Shown here: piece after piece, positions 41,077-49,563 of the stretch
Layout: each line of letters opens with the position of its first letter
Position numbering within the stretch: position 1 is the stretch's first letter
Source: JAIEOG01 sp964519985
GTDB lineage: Bacteria; Bdellovibrionota; FAC87; UBA2466
DNA length: 64,000 nt
Direction: 5' to 3'
NCBI GenBank assembly: GCA_964519985.1
Contig: CAZFMF010000003.1
Span: forward strand, 1-64,000
Position numbers and translations under genes: made by a program
Notes under the pieces: generated by a model
Told to the model about the DNA's origin: nothing
The model's input: only the letters and a program-made list of their open reading frames with translations
The model's database searches: none

Positions 41077-41572
41077 CAAGGTAGCTCCAATAGCAAGCCG
41101 AGGGCCGAGACCAGTTCCAAAATGGGTTTTATTTCCCGCCGTAAATATTCGAAATCAAAAACGTTTCCCTGGATGCAAAACCAGTCCCAAATTGGAACTG
41201 AATCGGGCGTTTCATCGCACTGACAGGGGCTTGACCATCGTTCGCGGTCACCTCGCTAACGACTTGATATCGGGTCACTAATTGAAATGACGGAAAAACT
41301 TTTCCGATTGCCGAGTTTTGGCACCGGGATTGCTCTTACGGTGGGCGCGACAGTCAATGTAGAAGTGGTTCCCGCGGAGCGGATGGCTGAAGCAAACTTT
41401 TTAGTAGTTGAGGCAACGAGTGGACTAGGGAACCTATCTTCCCAATTTCCATTCAACCCCCCAAAACCTGTTGCCGACGGTAGGGAAACTACCCACTCGC
41501 CCTCAACTCTAAAGGCTTCTCTAACCTCTCTCTCTTCGATAAAATTGGTTCCAATCAGGACAACTCCTAAAA
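41077..41572. other. 496-bp gene-poor region with repeated palindromic motifs
   Basis: No convincing gene is present. Short frames on both strands (41287 plus, 41256 minus) lack family features and overlap real genes or each other. The segment contains related motifs: CCAGTTCCAAAATGG (41111-41125), CCAGTCCCAAATTGGAACTG (41181-41200, 16 of 19 bases palindromic) and ATTGGTTCCAATC (41544-41556). They look like operator sites for the divergent genes at 41076 and 41573. It is less GC-rich than its flanks. Confidence 0.45.
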
Positions 41573-42496
41573 ATGCGCGCTGCTCTCCGATGGACTATTC
41601 CAGTACTCACCGGCATTGCGCTGCTTTGCGCTAAGCAGATTTCCGAAAACCGACTTTCCGCTTTTGTTCGTCCGGAGCCAGAAGTTTCGCTCGAGACCGC
41701 GCAGTTTTACAGCCGTTCACTACGCCGATTTTCTTTAGGGTTCGACAACCTCATCGCCGATCTGGCGTGGGTGCAGCTGCTCCAAGGGGCTTCCCACGAA
41801 GCCCTCACCCACGGGGGCGTCAGCTGGGAGTACGCCAAGCTCCATTCCATCGCGACCCTCGATCCCAAATTCGATCGGGTGCACTGGTTTGGCGCTTCCT
41901 ACGTTTCCATTTTTCGACGCGACAAGATTGGCGCCAAGGACTTGCTGCAGCGATGGGTTAAGCAGAAGCCCACACTGTGGAACAGTCACTACACTCTGGG
42001 CTTCCACCTCTTCCACGAAATGGGAGACTACGAGGGCGGGGCCAAAGAGATTCTGCTGGCGGCATCTTTCTCTAATGCCCCCTCGTACCTTTCCGCCCTA
42101 GGTGTGCGTTTGCTGAGCGAGTCCGGCCAATATTTTTCCGCCCTGCAGACGGCGGCCGCCCTCTACGCGACGTTGCGGGATACCGAGGGCAAGTACCGCC
42201 TCCGACGGCGCCTGCGCAGCTTGAACTACAATCTGCAAAAAACGGAATGGGTCCAGGCGCTGAAAACGTTCCGAGAAAAAAATCGAAAAGAGCCAAACTC
42301 GATGAACGATCTGGCACCGTTTCTCTCCCAACGGGAGATCGCCAGCCTGACCCGGCGCTTAGTCGTGGACGATGAAATCCAGCCCTTGCTGCAGGAAAGT
42401 TTTCAGTTCCGGTACGACCCCGCCGCGAAAGCCATTGCGGGTCGCGCCGAGGACCAGGATCTCGAGTTGGTGGGAGTTCACGCGTCGAAAGGGTGA
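41573..42496 (+). CDS. TPR-like helical protein with N-terminal membrane anchor
   Basis: A 307-residue protein with an N-terminal hydrophobic segment (WTIPVLTGIALLCAKQI). Helical repeats of TPR type follow (GGVSWEYAKLHSIATLDPKFDRVHWFGASYVSI, LWNSHYTLGFHLFHEMGDYEGGAKEILLAAS, LRLLSESGQYFSALQTAAALYATL). The C-terminal segment is charged. It is probably tethered in the inner membrane facing the periplasm. The ABC transporter ATPase gene starts seven bases after its stop, so it heads the run 41573-45027. A link to export or pilus assembly is inference from neighbours. Confidence 0.7.
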   Translation: MRAALRWTIPVLTGIALLCAKQISENRLSAFVRPEPEVSLETAQFYSRSLRRFSLGFDNLIADLAWVQLLQGASHEALTHGGVSWEYAKLHSIATLDPKFDRVHWFGASYVSIFRRDKIGAKDLLQRWVKQKPTLWNSHYTLGFHLFHEMGDYEGGAKEILLAASFSNAPSYLSALGVRLLSESGQYFSALQTAAALYATLRDTEGKYRLRRRLRSLNYNLQKTEWVQALKTFREKNRKEPNSMNDLAPFLSQREIASLTRRLVVDDEIQPLLQESFQFRYDPAAKAIAGRAEDQDLELVGVHASKG

Positions 42497-42503
42497 AGGA
42501 AAA

Positions 42504-43469
42504 ATGAACGAAACCGATATCTCGCTGGTTGAGGTCACCAAGATTTTTCACACCGGCATCGTGAAACGCAAAACGGGCGTCGACAATCTCACTCTCTCGA
42601 TTCCACGCGGGGAGATCATCGGCCTATTGGGCGCCAATGGTTCGGGCAAATCCACCACTCTGAAAATGATTCTGGGTTTTCTTCGCCCAACCCGTGGCGA
42701 AATTCTCATTTGCGGAAAAAGGGCCGGAACCAAGGAATCCCGAGAGCTTCTTGGTTACCTGCCCGAGAATCCGCGCTTTCAAAAATTTCTGCAGGGACGT
42801 GACATTCTCCAATATTTCGGACGCCTCCACGGAATGTCGGGGGCGGCTTTAAGCAAAAGAATCGATGAACTTCTGGAGATGGTCGGTCTCGGAAAAGCCG
42901 GCGCCGAGCGTGTGCAGGGTTATAGCAAAGGCATGACCCAACGGCTTGCCATCGCCCAAGCCCTTCTCAACAAACCGAAGATCTTAATTTTTGATGAGCC
43001 GATGAGCGGCCTGGATCCACTTGGTCGCATGGAAATTCGCTCGTTGATTGGGCGTATCCACCAAGAGATGTCGCAGACGACTATCTTTTTCACCACCCAC
43101 ATCCTTTCCGATGTAGAGGCCCTATGCTCGTGGGTCGCTCTGCTCAGAAAAGCGAAACTGGAAGTCTTCTGCCCGATTGGCGAGCTGCTTCGCCGCGATG
43201 TGGAGAGCTATTCCATCACCGCCGCCGATCTCCCCGAGTCGTTGCGGAACAAGTATCGCCAGCAGATGCACGCCAGCGAATCGCCGCTCGGCGTGACATT
43301 CTCGCTCGAAGGGACGGAATTGCTGATGACGTGCCTGGCCGAGTTGCGTAAGGCCGGCGCGTCCATTGTCGCTTTAAATTCCAAACGCTTGGGCCTCGAA
43401 GAGGCTTTGTTCTCGGACAAGGCGACGACGTCTCTCCGACAAACGCTGGCCGCCGGAGGTGCCGCATGA
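42504..43469 (+). CDS. ABC transporter ATP-binding protein (ABC-2 type)
   Basis: A 321-residue ATPase. Walker A is GANGSGKST (43-51), signature YSKGMTQR (140-147), Walker B ILIFDEP (160-166), and the H-loop lies in FFTTHIL. A C-terminal extension of ~100 residues is typical of ABC-2 exporters of the NatA/GldA kind. AAGGA precedes the ATG at 42504. It overlaps the permease gene by four bases. The substrate is unknown. Confidence 0.93.
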   Translation: MNETDISLVEVTKIFHTGIVKRKTGVDNLTLSIPRGEIIGLLGANGSGKSTTLKMILGFLRPTRGEILICGKRAGTKESRELLGYLPENPRFQKFLQGRDILQYFGRLHGMSGAALSKRIDELLEMVGLGKAGAERVQGYSKGMTQRLAIAQALLNKPKILIFDEPMSGLDPLGRMEIRSLIGRIHQEMSQTTIFFTTHILSDVEALCSWVALLRKAKLEVFCPIGELLRRDVESYSITAADLPESLRNKYRQQMHASESPLGVTFSLEGTELLMTCLAELRKAGASIVALNSKRLGLEEALFSDKATTSLRQTLAAGGAA

Positions 43470-44230
43470 TGAATATTGGGCGCATTGCGTGGATTGCGGT
43501 TCGCGAGCTCTTTTACGAAAAGGTCTTCTACATCCTCTTGTCATTTGCCCTGGCGTCGCTCGCCTTCGGTCTTTTGTTGGGGCAAATGACCTACGCGGAA
43601 CAGGCTAAGCTCACGCTCGACTTCATGTTGGGCTGTACGCACGCTTCCATGATCCTTTTTTCCGTGTTCATGGGGATAAGCCTGTTCCAGCGCGAGCTCA
43701 CCTCGGGGTCGATTAGCATGGTGCTTTCCAAGCCCATCTCGCGTTCCACTTTTCTTCTGGGCAAATACCTCGGCCAGGTCATCGTGCAAACCGGCATGAC
43801 CTTGGCCATGGGCGCGCTCACGCTCCTGGCGTGTAGCCGTTTCGGAACCGATATTTCCGTCCCGGCGACCTTGCAAACTGTGCTTCTGATTGCGTGCGAA
43901 GTCTCGGTGCTGACGGCAATCACCTACGTTTTTGCGGTCAATACCGGCGCCGTTACCACGGCGATCTTGACGCTCGCCATTTTTTCCGTGGGCCATATGC
44001 GCGATGTCGTCTCCTCAAACTTGCGTAACACCGACGAACTTCTTATTTGGCGCTTCATTCGGACCCTCGTACCCGATCTCGATGTCTTCAACATGAAGCA
44101 GCTCGCCTCTTACGGCCAAAGCATCCCTTGGAGCGAATTTGGTTGGGCGCTGACTTACGGAGTCACTTGCTTCGCCTTTTACTTATTCGTTGCTTCGGTC
44201 TGCTTTGAACGGAAAGATATTCCGACGTGA
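43466..44230 (+). CDS. ABC-2 type transporter permease
   Basis: A 254-residue membrane protein with six hydrophobic helices (for example VFYILLSFALASLAFGLLLG, ASMILFSVFMGISLF, AITYVFAVNTGAVTTAILTLAIF). The ABC-2 permease element FQRELTSGSISMVLSKPISRSTFLLGKYLG is present. It starts with ATG overlapping the ATPase stop (ATGA), with GGAGGT upstream. It forms an exporter with the preceding ATPase. Confidence 0.88.
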   Translation: MMNIGRIAWIAVRELFYEKVFYILLSFALASLAFGLLLGQMTYAEQAKLTLDFMLGCTHASMILFSVFMGISLFQRELTSGSISMVLSKPISRSTFLLGKYLGQVIVQTGMTLAMGALTLLACSRFGTDISVPATLQTVLLIACEVSVLTAITYVFAVNTGAVTTAILTLAIFSVGHMRDVVSSNLRNTDELLIWRFIRTLVPDLDVFNMKQLASYGQSIPWSEFGWALTYGVTCFAFYLFVASVCFERKDIPT

Positions 44231-45027
44231 CCCTTCTCGAGGCCTTCCAGACGTATCCATTTTTTCTGGGCATTTTCGCCTTTGTACTGGGCCTTATCCT
44301 CGGCAGCTTTTACAACGTCTGCATCTACCGAATGCCGGAAGATCGCCCGTTTTGGAAGGGCCGCTCCCAGTGCCGGAGCTGCCGTAAGAAAATTCCTTGG
44401 ACGCTCAACATTCCCGTCGTCAGTTACCTCTACTTACGTGGCCGGACCGCCTGTTGCAAAAAGCCCCTGTCGATCCAGTACCCGCTAGTGGAGCTAGCGA
44501 CCGGATTGCTTTTCACGCTTATCGCCTGGTGCTACGGGCCCACGGTTCACGCGATCGCCTACGGAGTGTTCTTTTCCTGGCTGCTCGTGATTTCGGTGAT
44601 CGACTTGCACCATCAGATCATCCCCGATGAACTGAGCCTCTCCGGAATTCCGTTGGGCGTGCTGGCCTGTTTTCTGACCCACGATATTTCTTGGCAATCG
44701 TCGGTAGCGGGGGCGCTGGTAGGGGGCGGAGTCTTCTATTCCATCGCCTTTTGCTATGAAAAGTTTTCGGGACAAGAAGGGCTCGGGGGCGGCGACGTAA
44801 AACTGCTGGCCATGCTCGGGGCGTGGCTGGGAATCGAGAGCATCTTGATCCTCATCGTGCTTTCCACCTTCCTCGGCTCAATGGTCGGCATCGGACTCAT
44901 TGCCTTCCGAAATGCGACGGCCAAAGCGGCCATACCCTTCGGTCCTTTTCTCGCGGCCGCGGCGGCACTCTACGTCGCTTTTCGACCCTACCTCGTGCCC
45001 TATTTTTATCCCTTCCTCTACTCCTGA
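44227..45027 (+). CDS. Prepilin peptidase / N-methyltransferase (A24)
   Basis: A 266-residue polytopic membrane enzyme of the PilD/GspO family. The N-terminal methyltransferase-type domain (GSFYNVCIYRMPEDRPFWKGRSQC) has the zinc cysteines Cys49/Cys52 and Cys76/Cys77. The two catalytic aspartates are Asp126 (VIDLHHQIIPDELS) and Asp190 (GLGGGDVKLLAMLG). It cleaves and N-methylates type IV prepilins or type II secretion pseudopilins. It starts with GTG at 44227, overlapping the permease stop. No pilin gene is in the window. Confidence 0.95.
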   Translation: MTLLEAFQTYPFFLGIFAFVLGLILGSFYNVCIYRMPEDRPFWKGRSQCRSCRKKIPWTLNIPVVSYLYLRGRTACCKKPLSIQYPLVELATGLLFTLIAWCYGPTVHAIAYGVFFSWLLVISVIDLHHQIIPDELSLSGIPLGVLACFLTHDISWQSSVAGALVGGGVFYSIAFCYEKFSGQEGLGGGDVKLLAMLGAWLGIESILILIVLSTFLGSMVGIGLIAFRNATAKAAIPFGPFLAAAAALYVAFRPYLVPYFYPFLYS

Positions 45028-45048
45028 TACTTTGAAATAATCCCCCGC

Positions 45049-46050
45049 ATGTCGTTTTCGGGTGACTCTTCGACGGTGGTAGTTTCAGGCGGTGCCGGAT
45101 ATCTCGGGCGTTCGATGCTCGAAGGGCTTTGTCGCGCCGGAGTGGCGCCGGTTTGCCTGGACAACTACAGCACCAGCCAACCCTTTGAAGACTCCCGCGT
45201 CGCGATATTTGAAATCGATCTCACGGACGCGGCGGCCCTGCGATCGGTATGGAAAAAGCTACCGCCCGTGACCGGAATCTTCCACTTCGCCGCGCGGGCC
45301 CTTGTTTCCGAATCGGTCGAAAAGCCGGCGGAATATTTCCGCAATAACTTGCTCGCGACTTTGAATCTGGCCGAGATTGCGGCCGAGCGAAAGATACCGT
45401 TTGTCCATTCCTCGTCGTGCGCGGTTTACGGAATCCCCCCCCGTGTTCCCATCGACGAAACGGCGCCATTGGCTCCGATTTCGCCGTACGGAGAAACGAA
45501 GCGTCTTGCCGAAGAAATGCTAAAACAGTTTGCCTCGGCGCAAGGGTTGCGGGTCTTGAACCTGCGGTACTTCAATCCGGCCGGAGCGCTCGACGGGTCG
45601 CACCATGGGGAAGCCCATGAGCCGGAAACCCACCTGATCCCCAACGTACTGCGCGCCGGGTTGCGGGGACGTGCCGTTCCCGTTTTCGGAACCGATTACG
45701 CCACCCCGGATGGCAGCTGCGTGCGCGACTATATTCATGTGGAAGACCTCATCGAAGGGCACTCTCGTGCACTGAAGTTTTTGCAGATGCAGAAAGCGGG
45801 ATTCCACGACGTTGTGAATCTGGGCAGTGGACGGGGGGTGTCGGTGCTCCAAGTCGTCCGCGCGGCGGAACGCATCCTCGGCCGCGCTCTGGAGATCGAT
45901 CGCCGACCGGCTCGGCCGGGCGATCCGCCCACATTGATTGCCTCGATTGAGAAAGCGAAACAGCTTTTGGATTGGAGCCCTTCCCGGGGCCTGGATCCGA
46001 TCCTCCAGTCCCACCTAGACTGGGAAAACCGGGGTTCTACCCATAGCTAA
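45049..46050 (+). CDS. galE: UDP-glucose 4-epimerase-like enzyme
   Basis: A 333-residue extended short-chain dehydrogenase. NAD-binding is by VVSGGAGYLGRSMLEGL, with HFAARALVSESVEKPAEYFRNN, catalytic Ser in HSSSCAVYG and the Tyr-x-x-x-Lys pair in SPYGETKRLAEE. The NPAG and GTDYATPDGSCVRDYIHVEDL segments are characteristic of GalE. It interconverts UDP-glucose and UDP-galactose, and related substrates are possible. It begins 21 bp after the prepilin peptidase gene. Confidence 0.92.
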   Translation: MSFSGDSSTVVVSGGAGYLGRSMLEGLCRAGVAPVCLDNYSTSQPFEDSRVAIFEIDLTDAAALRSVWKKLPPVTGIFHFAARALVSESVEKPAEYFRNNLLATLNLAEIAAERKIPFVHSSSCAVYGIPPRVPIDETAPLAPISPYGETKRLAEEMLKQFASAQGLRVLNLRYFNPAGALDGSHHGEAHEPETHLIPNVLRAGLRGRAVPVFGTDYATPDGSCVRDYIHVEDLIEGHSRALKFLQMQKAGFHDVVNLGSGRGVSVLQVVRAAERILGRALEIDRRPARPGDPPTLIASIEKAKQLLDWSPSRGLDPILQSHLDWENRGSTHS

Positions 46051-46096
46051 GATCTGTGTGGTATGAAATCACTTTAGTCTTCAGGAGATACGTGAA

Positions 46097-46726
46097 ATGG
46101 GAAAAAGCCTCGGCGAAATGTTCTTGCAGGGCGGATGGGTCATGTGGCCTTTGCTTTTGCTGTCCATCGCCACCTGGGCCATCGTACTAGAACGTACTTT
46201 GGTTTTTCTCGTCCTGCGCCCGCGCTTTCAACGCTTAACGCAGTCACTGTTGCAAAGCCTGCGCAACGGGGATTCGGCGGCCGCCCGCCAAATCTGCCAC
46301 GCCGAAAAACCGGAGATTGCCGAATTTTTCTTAGGCGCTATCGACGCCCGACGCAGCCGGGGAGCGGCGGAACGAGTCACCGAGCGCAACAAAGCCCGCA
46401 TGGCTTCCTACCTGAAGAAGAATCTTTGGATCTTGGGCACCATCGGCAGCGCCAGTCCCTTCATCGGACTATTGGGAACGGTCGTGGGGATTCTGCACTC
46501 GTTCCACCGCATGGCCTCGGAAGGCACCGGTGGCTTTAGTGTGGTCGCCGCCGGGATTTCGGAAGCCCTAATCGCCACGGCGGCGGGATTGATCGTCGCG
46601 ATCATTTCGCTGTTTGCCTACAATATTTTCACCACCATGGCGAATCAGACGATGACCAGTCTGCGTTTGACGCTGGATGAATTGCTAGACGAGAGCTACA
46701 CGGATGGCGGAAAGGCCAAGGCCTAG
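46097..46726 (+). CDS. exbB: MotA/TolQ/ExbB proton-channel protein
   Basis: A 209-residue inner-membrane protein with three helices (VMWPLLLLSIATWAIVLERTLVF, GSASPFIGLLGTVVGILHSF, GISEALIATAAGLIVAIISLFAYNIF). The last two form the proton pathway. It pairs with the ExbD/TolR gene nine bases downstream. AGGAGA precedes the ATG. The complex energises a TonB-like protein; the nearest candidate is at 6622. ExbB versus TolQ cannot be settled because no tolA/tolB genes are present. Confidence 0.9.
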   Translation: MGKSLGEMFLQGGWVMWPLLLLSIATWAIVLERTLVFLVLRPRFQRLTQSLLQSLRNGDSAAARQICHAEKPEIAEFFLGAIDARRSRGAAERVTERNKARMASYLKKNLWILGTIGSASPFIGLLGTVVGILHSFHRMASEGTGGFSVVAAGISEALIATAAGLIVAIISLFAYNIFTTMANQTMTSLRLTLDELLDESYTDGGKAKA

Positions 46727-46735
46727 AGGTTACCC

Positions 46736-47161
46736 ATGGCGATGCGATTCTCCGATGTCGACGAAGATGCGATTGTTGCTGAGATCAACATCACGCCGCT
46801 CACCGATATCTTTCTAGTCTTGCTCATCATCTTCATGATTTCCAGCAGCGCGATGCTCGAAAGCGGGATGAACGTCAAACTCCCTTCCGCGAAGACGACT
46901 TCGGTTACCCAGACGGAATCCGGAAAACCCATTTACGTCACGGTCAGTAAAGATGGGGCGATGTTGGTGAACGAAAACCCCGCCAATGATGCCTCGTTGG
47001 CGCAGATCCTCAAGGAAGCGCTGGATAAGACCACCAACAAGGCGGTCGTGATTCGCGGGGATGAAGCCATTTTCCTCGGCAAGGCCGTGAAGGTGATGGA
47101 TGCGGCCCGCGCCGCCGGGGCCGAAAAAATTGCGATCGCGACCCAAGCCCAACAGAACTAG
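46736..47161 (+). CDS. exbD: ExbD/TolR-family protein
   Basis: A 141-residue protein with a short cytoplasmic N-terminus and one membrane helix (INITPLTDIFLVLLIIFMISSS). The helix contains the essential proton-carrying Asp (TPLTD). The C-terminal periplasmic domain is VTVSKDGAMLVN...VVIRGDEAIFLGKAVKVMDAARAAGAEKI. It works with the upstream ExbB. The stop interlocks (CTAG) with the convergent C45-like gene. Confidence 0.92.
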   Translation: MAMRFSDVDEDAIVAEINITPLTDIFLVLLIIFMISSSAMLESGMNVKLPSAKTTSVTQTESGKPIYVTVSKDGAMLVNENPANDASLAQILKEALDKTTNKAVVIRGDEAIFLGKAVKVMDAARAAGAEKIAIATQAQQN

Positions 47162-48867
47162 CTAAAGGGAACGTAGGATGAGTAAGGCAGGAGCATCTTG
47201 CTGAGATCTTGCTTCCGGTAGGGCCGCTGTTGCGTCGCCACGCGCCGGAGATTGGCGTCTTCCAAGTCGGGACTGGTGGCGACAGCGTCGTAAAGCGCCT
47301 GCGCGCGCGCGCGTTTGCCCAGGAGATCCGCGACGCGACCTTGAAAAAGACGGATCTCGAAGGACTCCGGGGGCGGCCGCTGGCCCGTTTTTTCACAACG
47401 CGATTGGACCCACTCTGCGGCCGACTGAAGCCATTGCTCAGCCTGGGCAAACTCGCCCTCCTTCATCGCCACCAGCGCTCCCGTCAACGCGACTTCCGGC
47501 GAAAGATGAAAACCAATCGAACGCCCCACCCAGTTGAGCGCCTCCTCGTCTTGCCCATCCATGGCGTGGACAAAGCTCAGAATAAAAGCCTCTTTTGCTT
47601 GCGCTTGCTCGGGGTTGCTAAACCGAAAGGCGGGGAAGACGTGTTCCGTTCGCCCCTCCCCACCATCGAAAATCGCGCCCAAATCGTATTGGCGGAACTC
47701 GCGCAGATGAATGGGTGCGTTGCCGGTGGCCAGCCAGGCCACCATGTTGACGGGATCCACCACGACACTTTGGATGTTGTACGATTGGGAGACGGTGCGA
47801 TTGCTTACCTTTTCTTCGCCCCAGTACGCGTCAAAGTGATCCGATAGCGCCCGTGCCGCCATCTCCGGGGTCAATGCACCGCCGGCCTCGCGCACCAGTG
47901 CCTCCAAACGGCTTTTTCGATAGTAGTTGTCCCAATTCATGCGCGCGGAAGTGGCATATTCGGTCGGCGCGCACGCGGTGGTTTGAAAGTAATTCGAGTG
48001 GGCCAAAACATCGTTCGAACCGGAGAGACGGTGCAGGCCTTTCACCTTGGGGGTCCCTTCCCAAATGGCGGCATCGCGCGTTTTCCCGTCGGCCAAGACG
48101 TAGGCCCAGCTGCTGGAGAGTTTGGCTTGATTGAGGATCGCCACCGCATCTTCCAGCGTACGCGCTTCGCTCAAGATCCGCTCACCCAAAATGAACGGAA
48201 GATTTCCCGAGAGCGAAGCTTGGCGGCAGTAGTGCTGGTGAATCGCGACAAAAATCTGCGCCTCGTTGATCCCGGTAATTCCTCCAATTGGCACGCCCGC
48301 CGTCGTAAAACTGATCGAGCGCAATCCATTGTGCGGTGTCAGGCTTTGAATAATGGGATAGCGATCCCAATACGCAACGCCCGGGAAATCCAGGTTGCGG
48401 CCCACTAAAAAGCGATCCCCCCGCGCGACAAAGCTCGAGCAGCCAAAACGAACGGTGGAAACGCCATCCACGAAGCGCGCCGGGAACGCCCGGGAAAGCG
48501 CGGTCTGCACAATGGGGCCGAGATCCGGCAGCACTAATGCGATATTCAGCTCGCGGGCGCTCAAGCCCCCGGCTTCGGCCATCCCGGCGATCCGTTCGCG
48601 AAAACCGACGGGCACGCCCCGCAGAATGCGATTGACCAGCACGGGATCGATCAGCGCTTTGGTCAAACCCAGGACAAGGCGATCCTTCCACTTTGGTGCA
48701 CGGCGGTGCAGCATGCGGTGAAGCAGATCATGGTAAAACTTGGGCATGCCAATCCGGCACGCTTCTCCGACGGCTTCTGCGTGCTGACGGCCAATTTCCC
48801 GATCGACACCTTTGAGGTGAATGGTTTTCCAGTCGGCGGCCGGAAAGGGATGGGTGATCCGCGACAT
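47158..48867 (-). CDS. C45 / acyltransferase-hydrolase family protein with TPR-like C-terminus
   Basis: A 569-residue protein from the ATG at 48867. Residues 1-400 resemble the Ntn-hydrolase C45 (acyl-CoA:6-aminopenicillanate acyltransferase-like) family: GRQHAEAVGE near the start, the predicted nucleophile Cys143 in VRFGCSSFVARGDRFLVGRNLDFPG, GVPIGGITGINEAQ, LAHSNYFQT and NIQSVVVDPVNMVAWLATG. Autocleavage before the Cys would activate it. The last ~150 residues (AKEAFILSFVHAMDG..., EGEFAQAEQWLQSAAEW) are helical and TPR-like, an unusual addition. The substrate is unknown, probably an amide or acyl conjugate. No signal peptide is evident. Confidence 0.78.
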   Translation of the reverse strand: MSRITHPFPAADWKTIHLKGVDREIGRQHAEAVGEACRIGMPKFYHDLLHRMLHRRAPKWKDRLVLGLTKALIDPVLVNRILRGVPVGFRERIAGMAEAGGLSARELNIALVLPDLGPIVQTALSRAFPARFVDGVSTVRFGCSSFVARGDRFLVGRNLDFPGVAYWDRYPIIQSLTPHNGLRSISFTTAGVPIGGITGINEAQIFVAIHQHYCRQASLSGNLPFILGERILSEARTLEDAVAILNQAKLSSSWAYVLADGKTRDAAIWEGTPKVKGLHRLSGSNDVLAHSNYFQTTACAPTEYATSARMNWDNYYRKSRLEALVREAGGALTPEMAARALSDHFDAYWGEEKVSNRTVSQSYNIQSVVVDPVNMVAWLATGNAPIHLREFRQYDLGAIFDGGEGRTEHVFPAFRFSNPEQAQAKEAFILSFVHAMDGQDEEALNWVGRSIGFHLSPEVALTGALVAMKEGEFAQAEQWLQSAAEWVQSRCEKTGQRPPPESFEIRLFQGRVADLLGKRARAQALYDAVATSPDLEDANLRRVATQQRPYRKQDLSKMLLPYSSYVPFS

Positions 48868-48912
48868 AGGGCGACTGTACTTTTCACCCTCCCCTTTGTA
48901 AAACTCGAGTCG

Positions 48913-49563
48913 GTGAAAACTTTTCTGAGTCTTCTTCGCAACACCGGCCAAAACCTATTCTATTTCCCGCTATCCTTGCTCGGCTTGCAGGGTTTTGACT
49001 TGCTGTCGGAAGGGCTGATCGCCTACTTCGACCACCGCGAGTTGCCGCCCTACTACGTACTCGCCCTACTCTTTCCGATGACCTGGCTCTTCACCGCGAT
49101 TGGCACCGCGGCCACCTGCGCGTTTCTCCGCGGCAAGCGGGGGGGCCCACCCCTCTCCGTCGGCGGCGCCTATCGGCTCGTGTTTCAGCGCCTGACGCCC
49201 TTAACCTTGTCCTCGTTAACGGTGGCGCTGGTCGTCATGGTTGGACTCGTCGCTATCCTGCCGGGCATCTACTTCCTGGCCATCTACGTTTTCGTCCCTT
49301 GTCTCGTCGTGGAACGGGTTCGGCCCGCAACGGTTTTCGTGTATCTCGCCGAGTCAAAACGCATCGCGCGCTCTGCGCTGTTCCCCCTTCTCCTCCTCGC
49401 TTTGGTGGTGCTGGCCCTCGGAATCGGTCTCGGCGAAGCCCAGGAGCGGCTGGGATCGCTGCCGGCAAAGCTATTGGTTTCACTCGTCCTGAGTGCGACA
49501 ATGAATACGTTCCTCTGCCTGACCTATTTTCATCTCGAGGAGAAAACAAACCGTGCTCAATGA
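48913..49563 (+). CDS. Multi-helix membrane protein, unknown
   Basis: A protein of about 216 residues starting at the GTG at 48913; the frame is open further upstream but overlaps the divergent gene. Four to five hydrophobic helices are visible (YVLALLFPMTWLFTAIGTAATCAF, LTLSSLTVALVVMVGLVAILPGIYFLAIYVF, ALFPLLLLALVVLALGIGLG, LLVSLVLSATMNTFLCLTYF). The pattern recalls glycerophosphoryl-diester-phosphodiesterase-type membrane domains without a catalytic part. It overlaps tldD by 11 bp and is probably co-transcribed with tldD-tldE. Confidence 0.65.
   Translation: MKTFLSLLRNTGQNLFYFPLSLLGLQGFDLLSEGLIAYFDHRELPPYYVLALLFPMTWLFTAIGTAATCAFLRGKRGGPPLSVGGAYRLVFQRLTPLTLSSLTVALVVMVGLVAILPGIYFLAIYVFVPCLVVERVRPATVFVYLAESKRIARSALFPLLLLALVVLALGIGLGEAQERLGSLPAKLLVSLVLSATMNTFLCLTYFHLEEKTNRAQ

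Noticed and set aside
41287..41634. A 115-codon plus-strand frame in the gene-poor region
   Set aside because: It overlaps the following gene by 62 bp, has no clear ribosome-binding site or family resemblance, and its last third reads through the start of the TPR-like gene.
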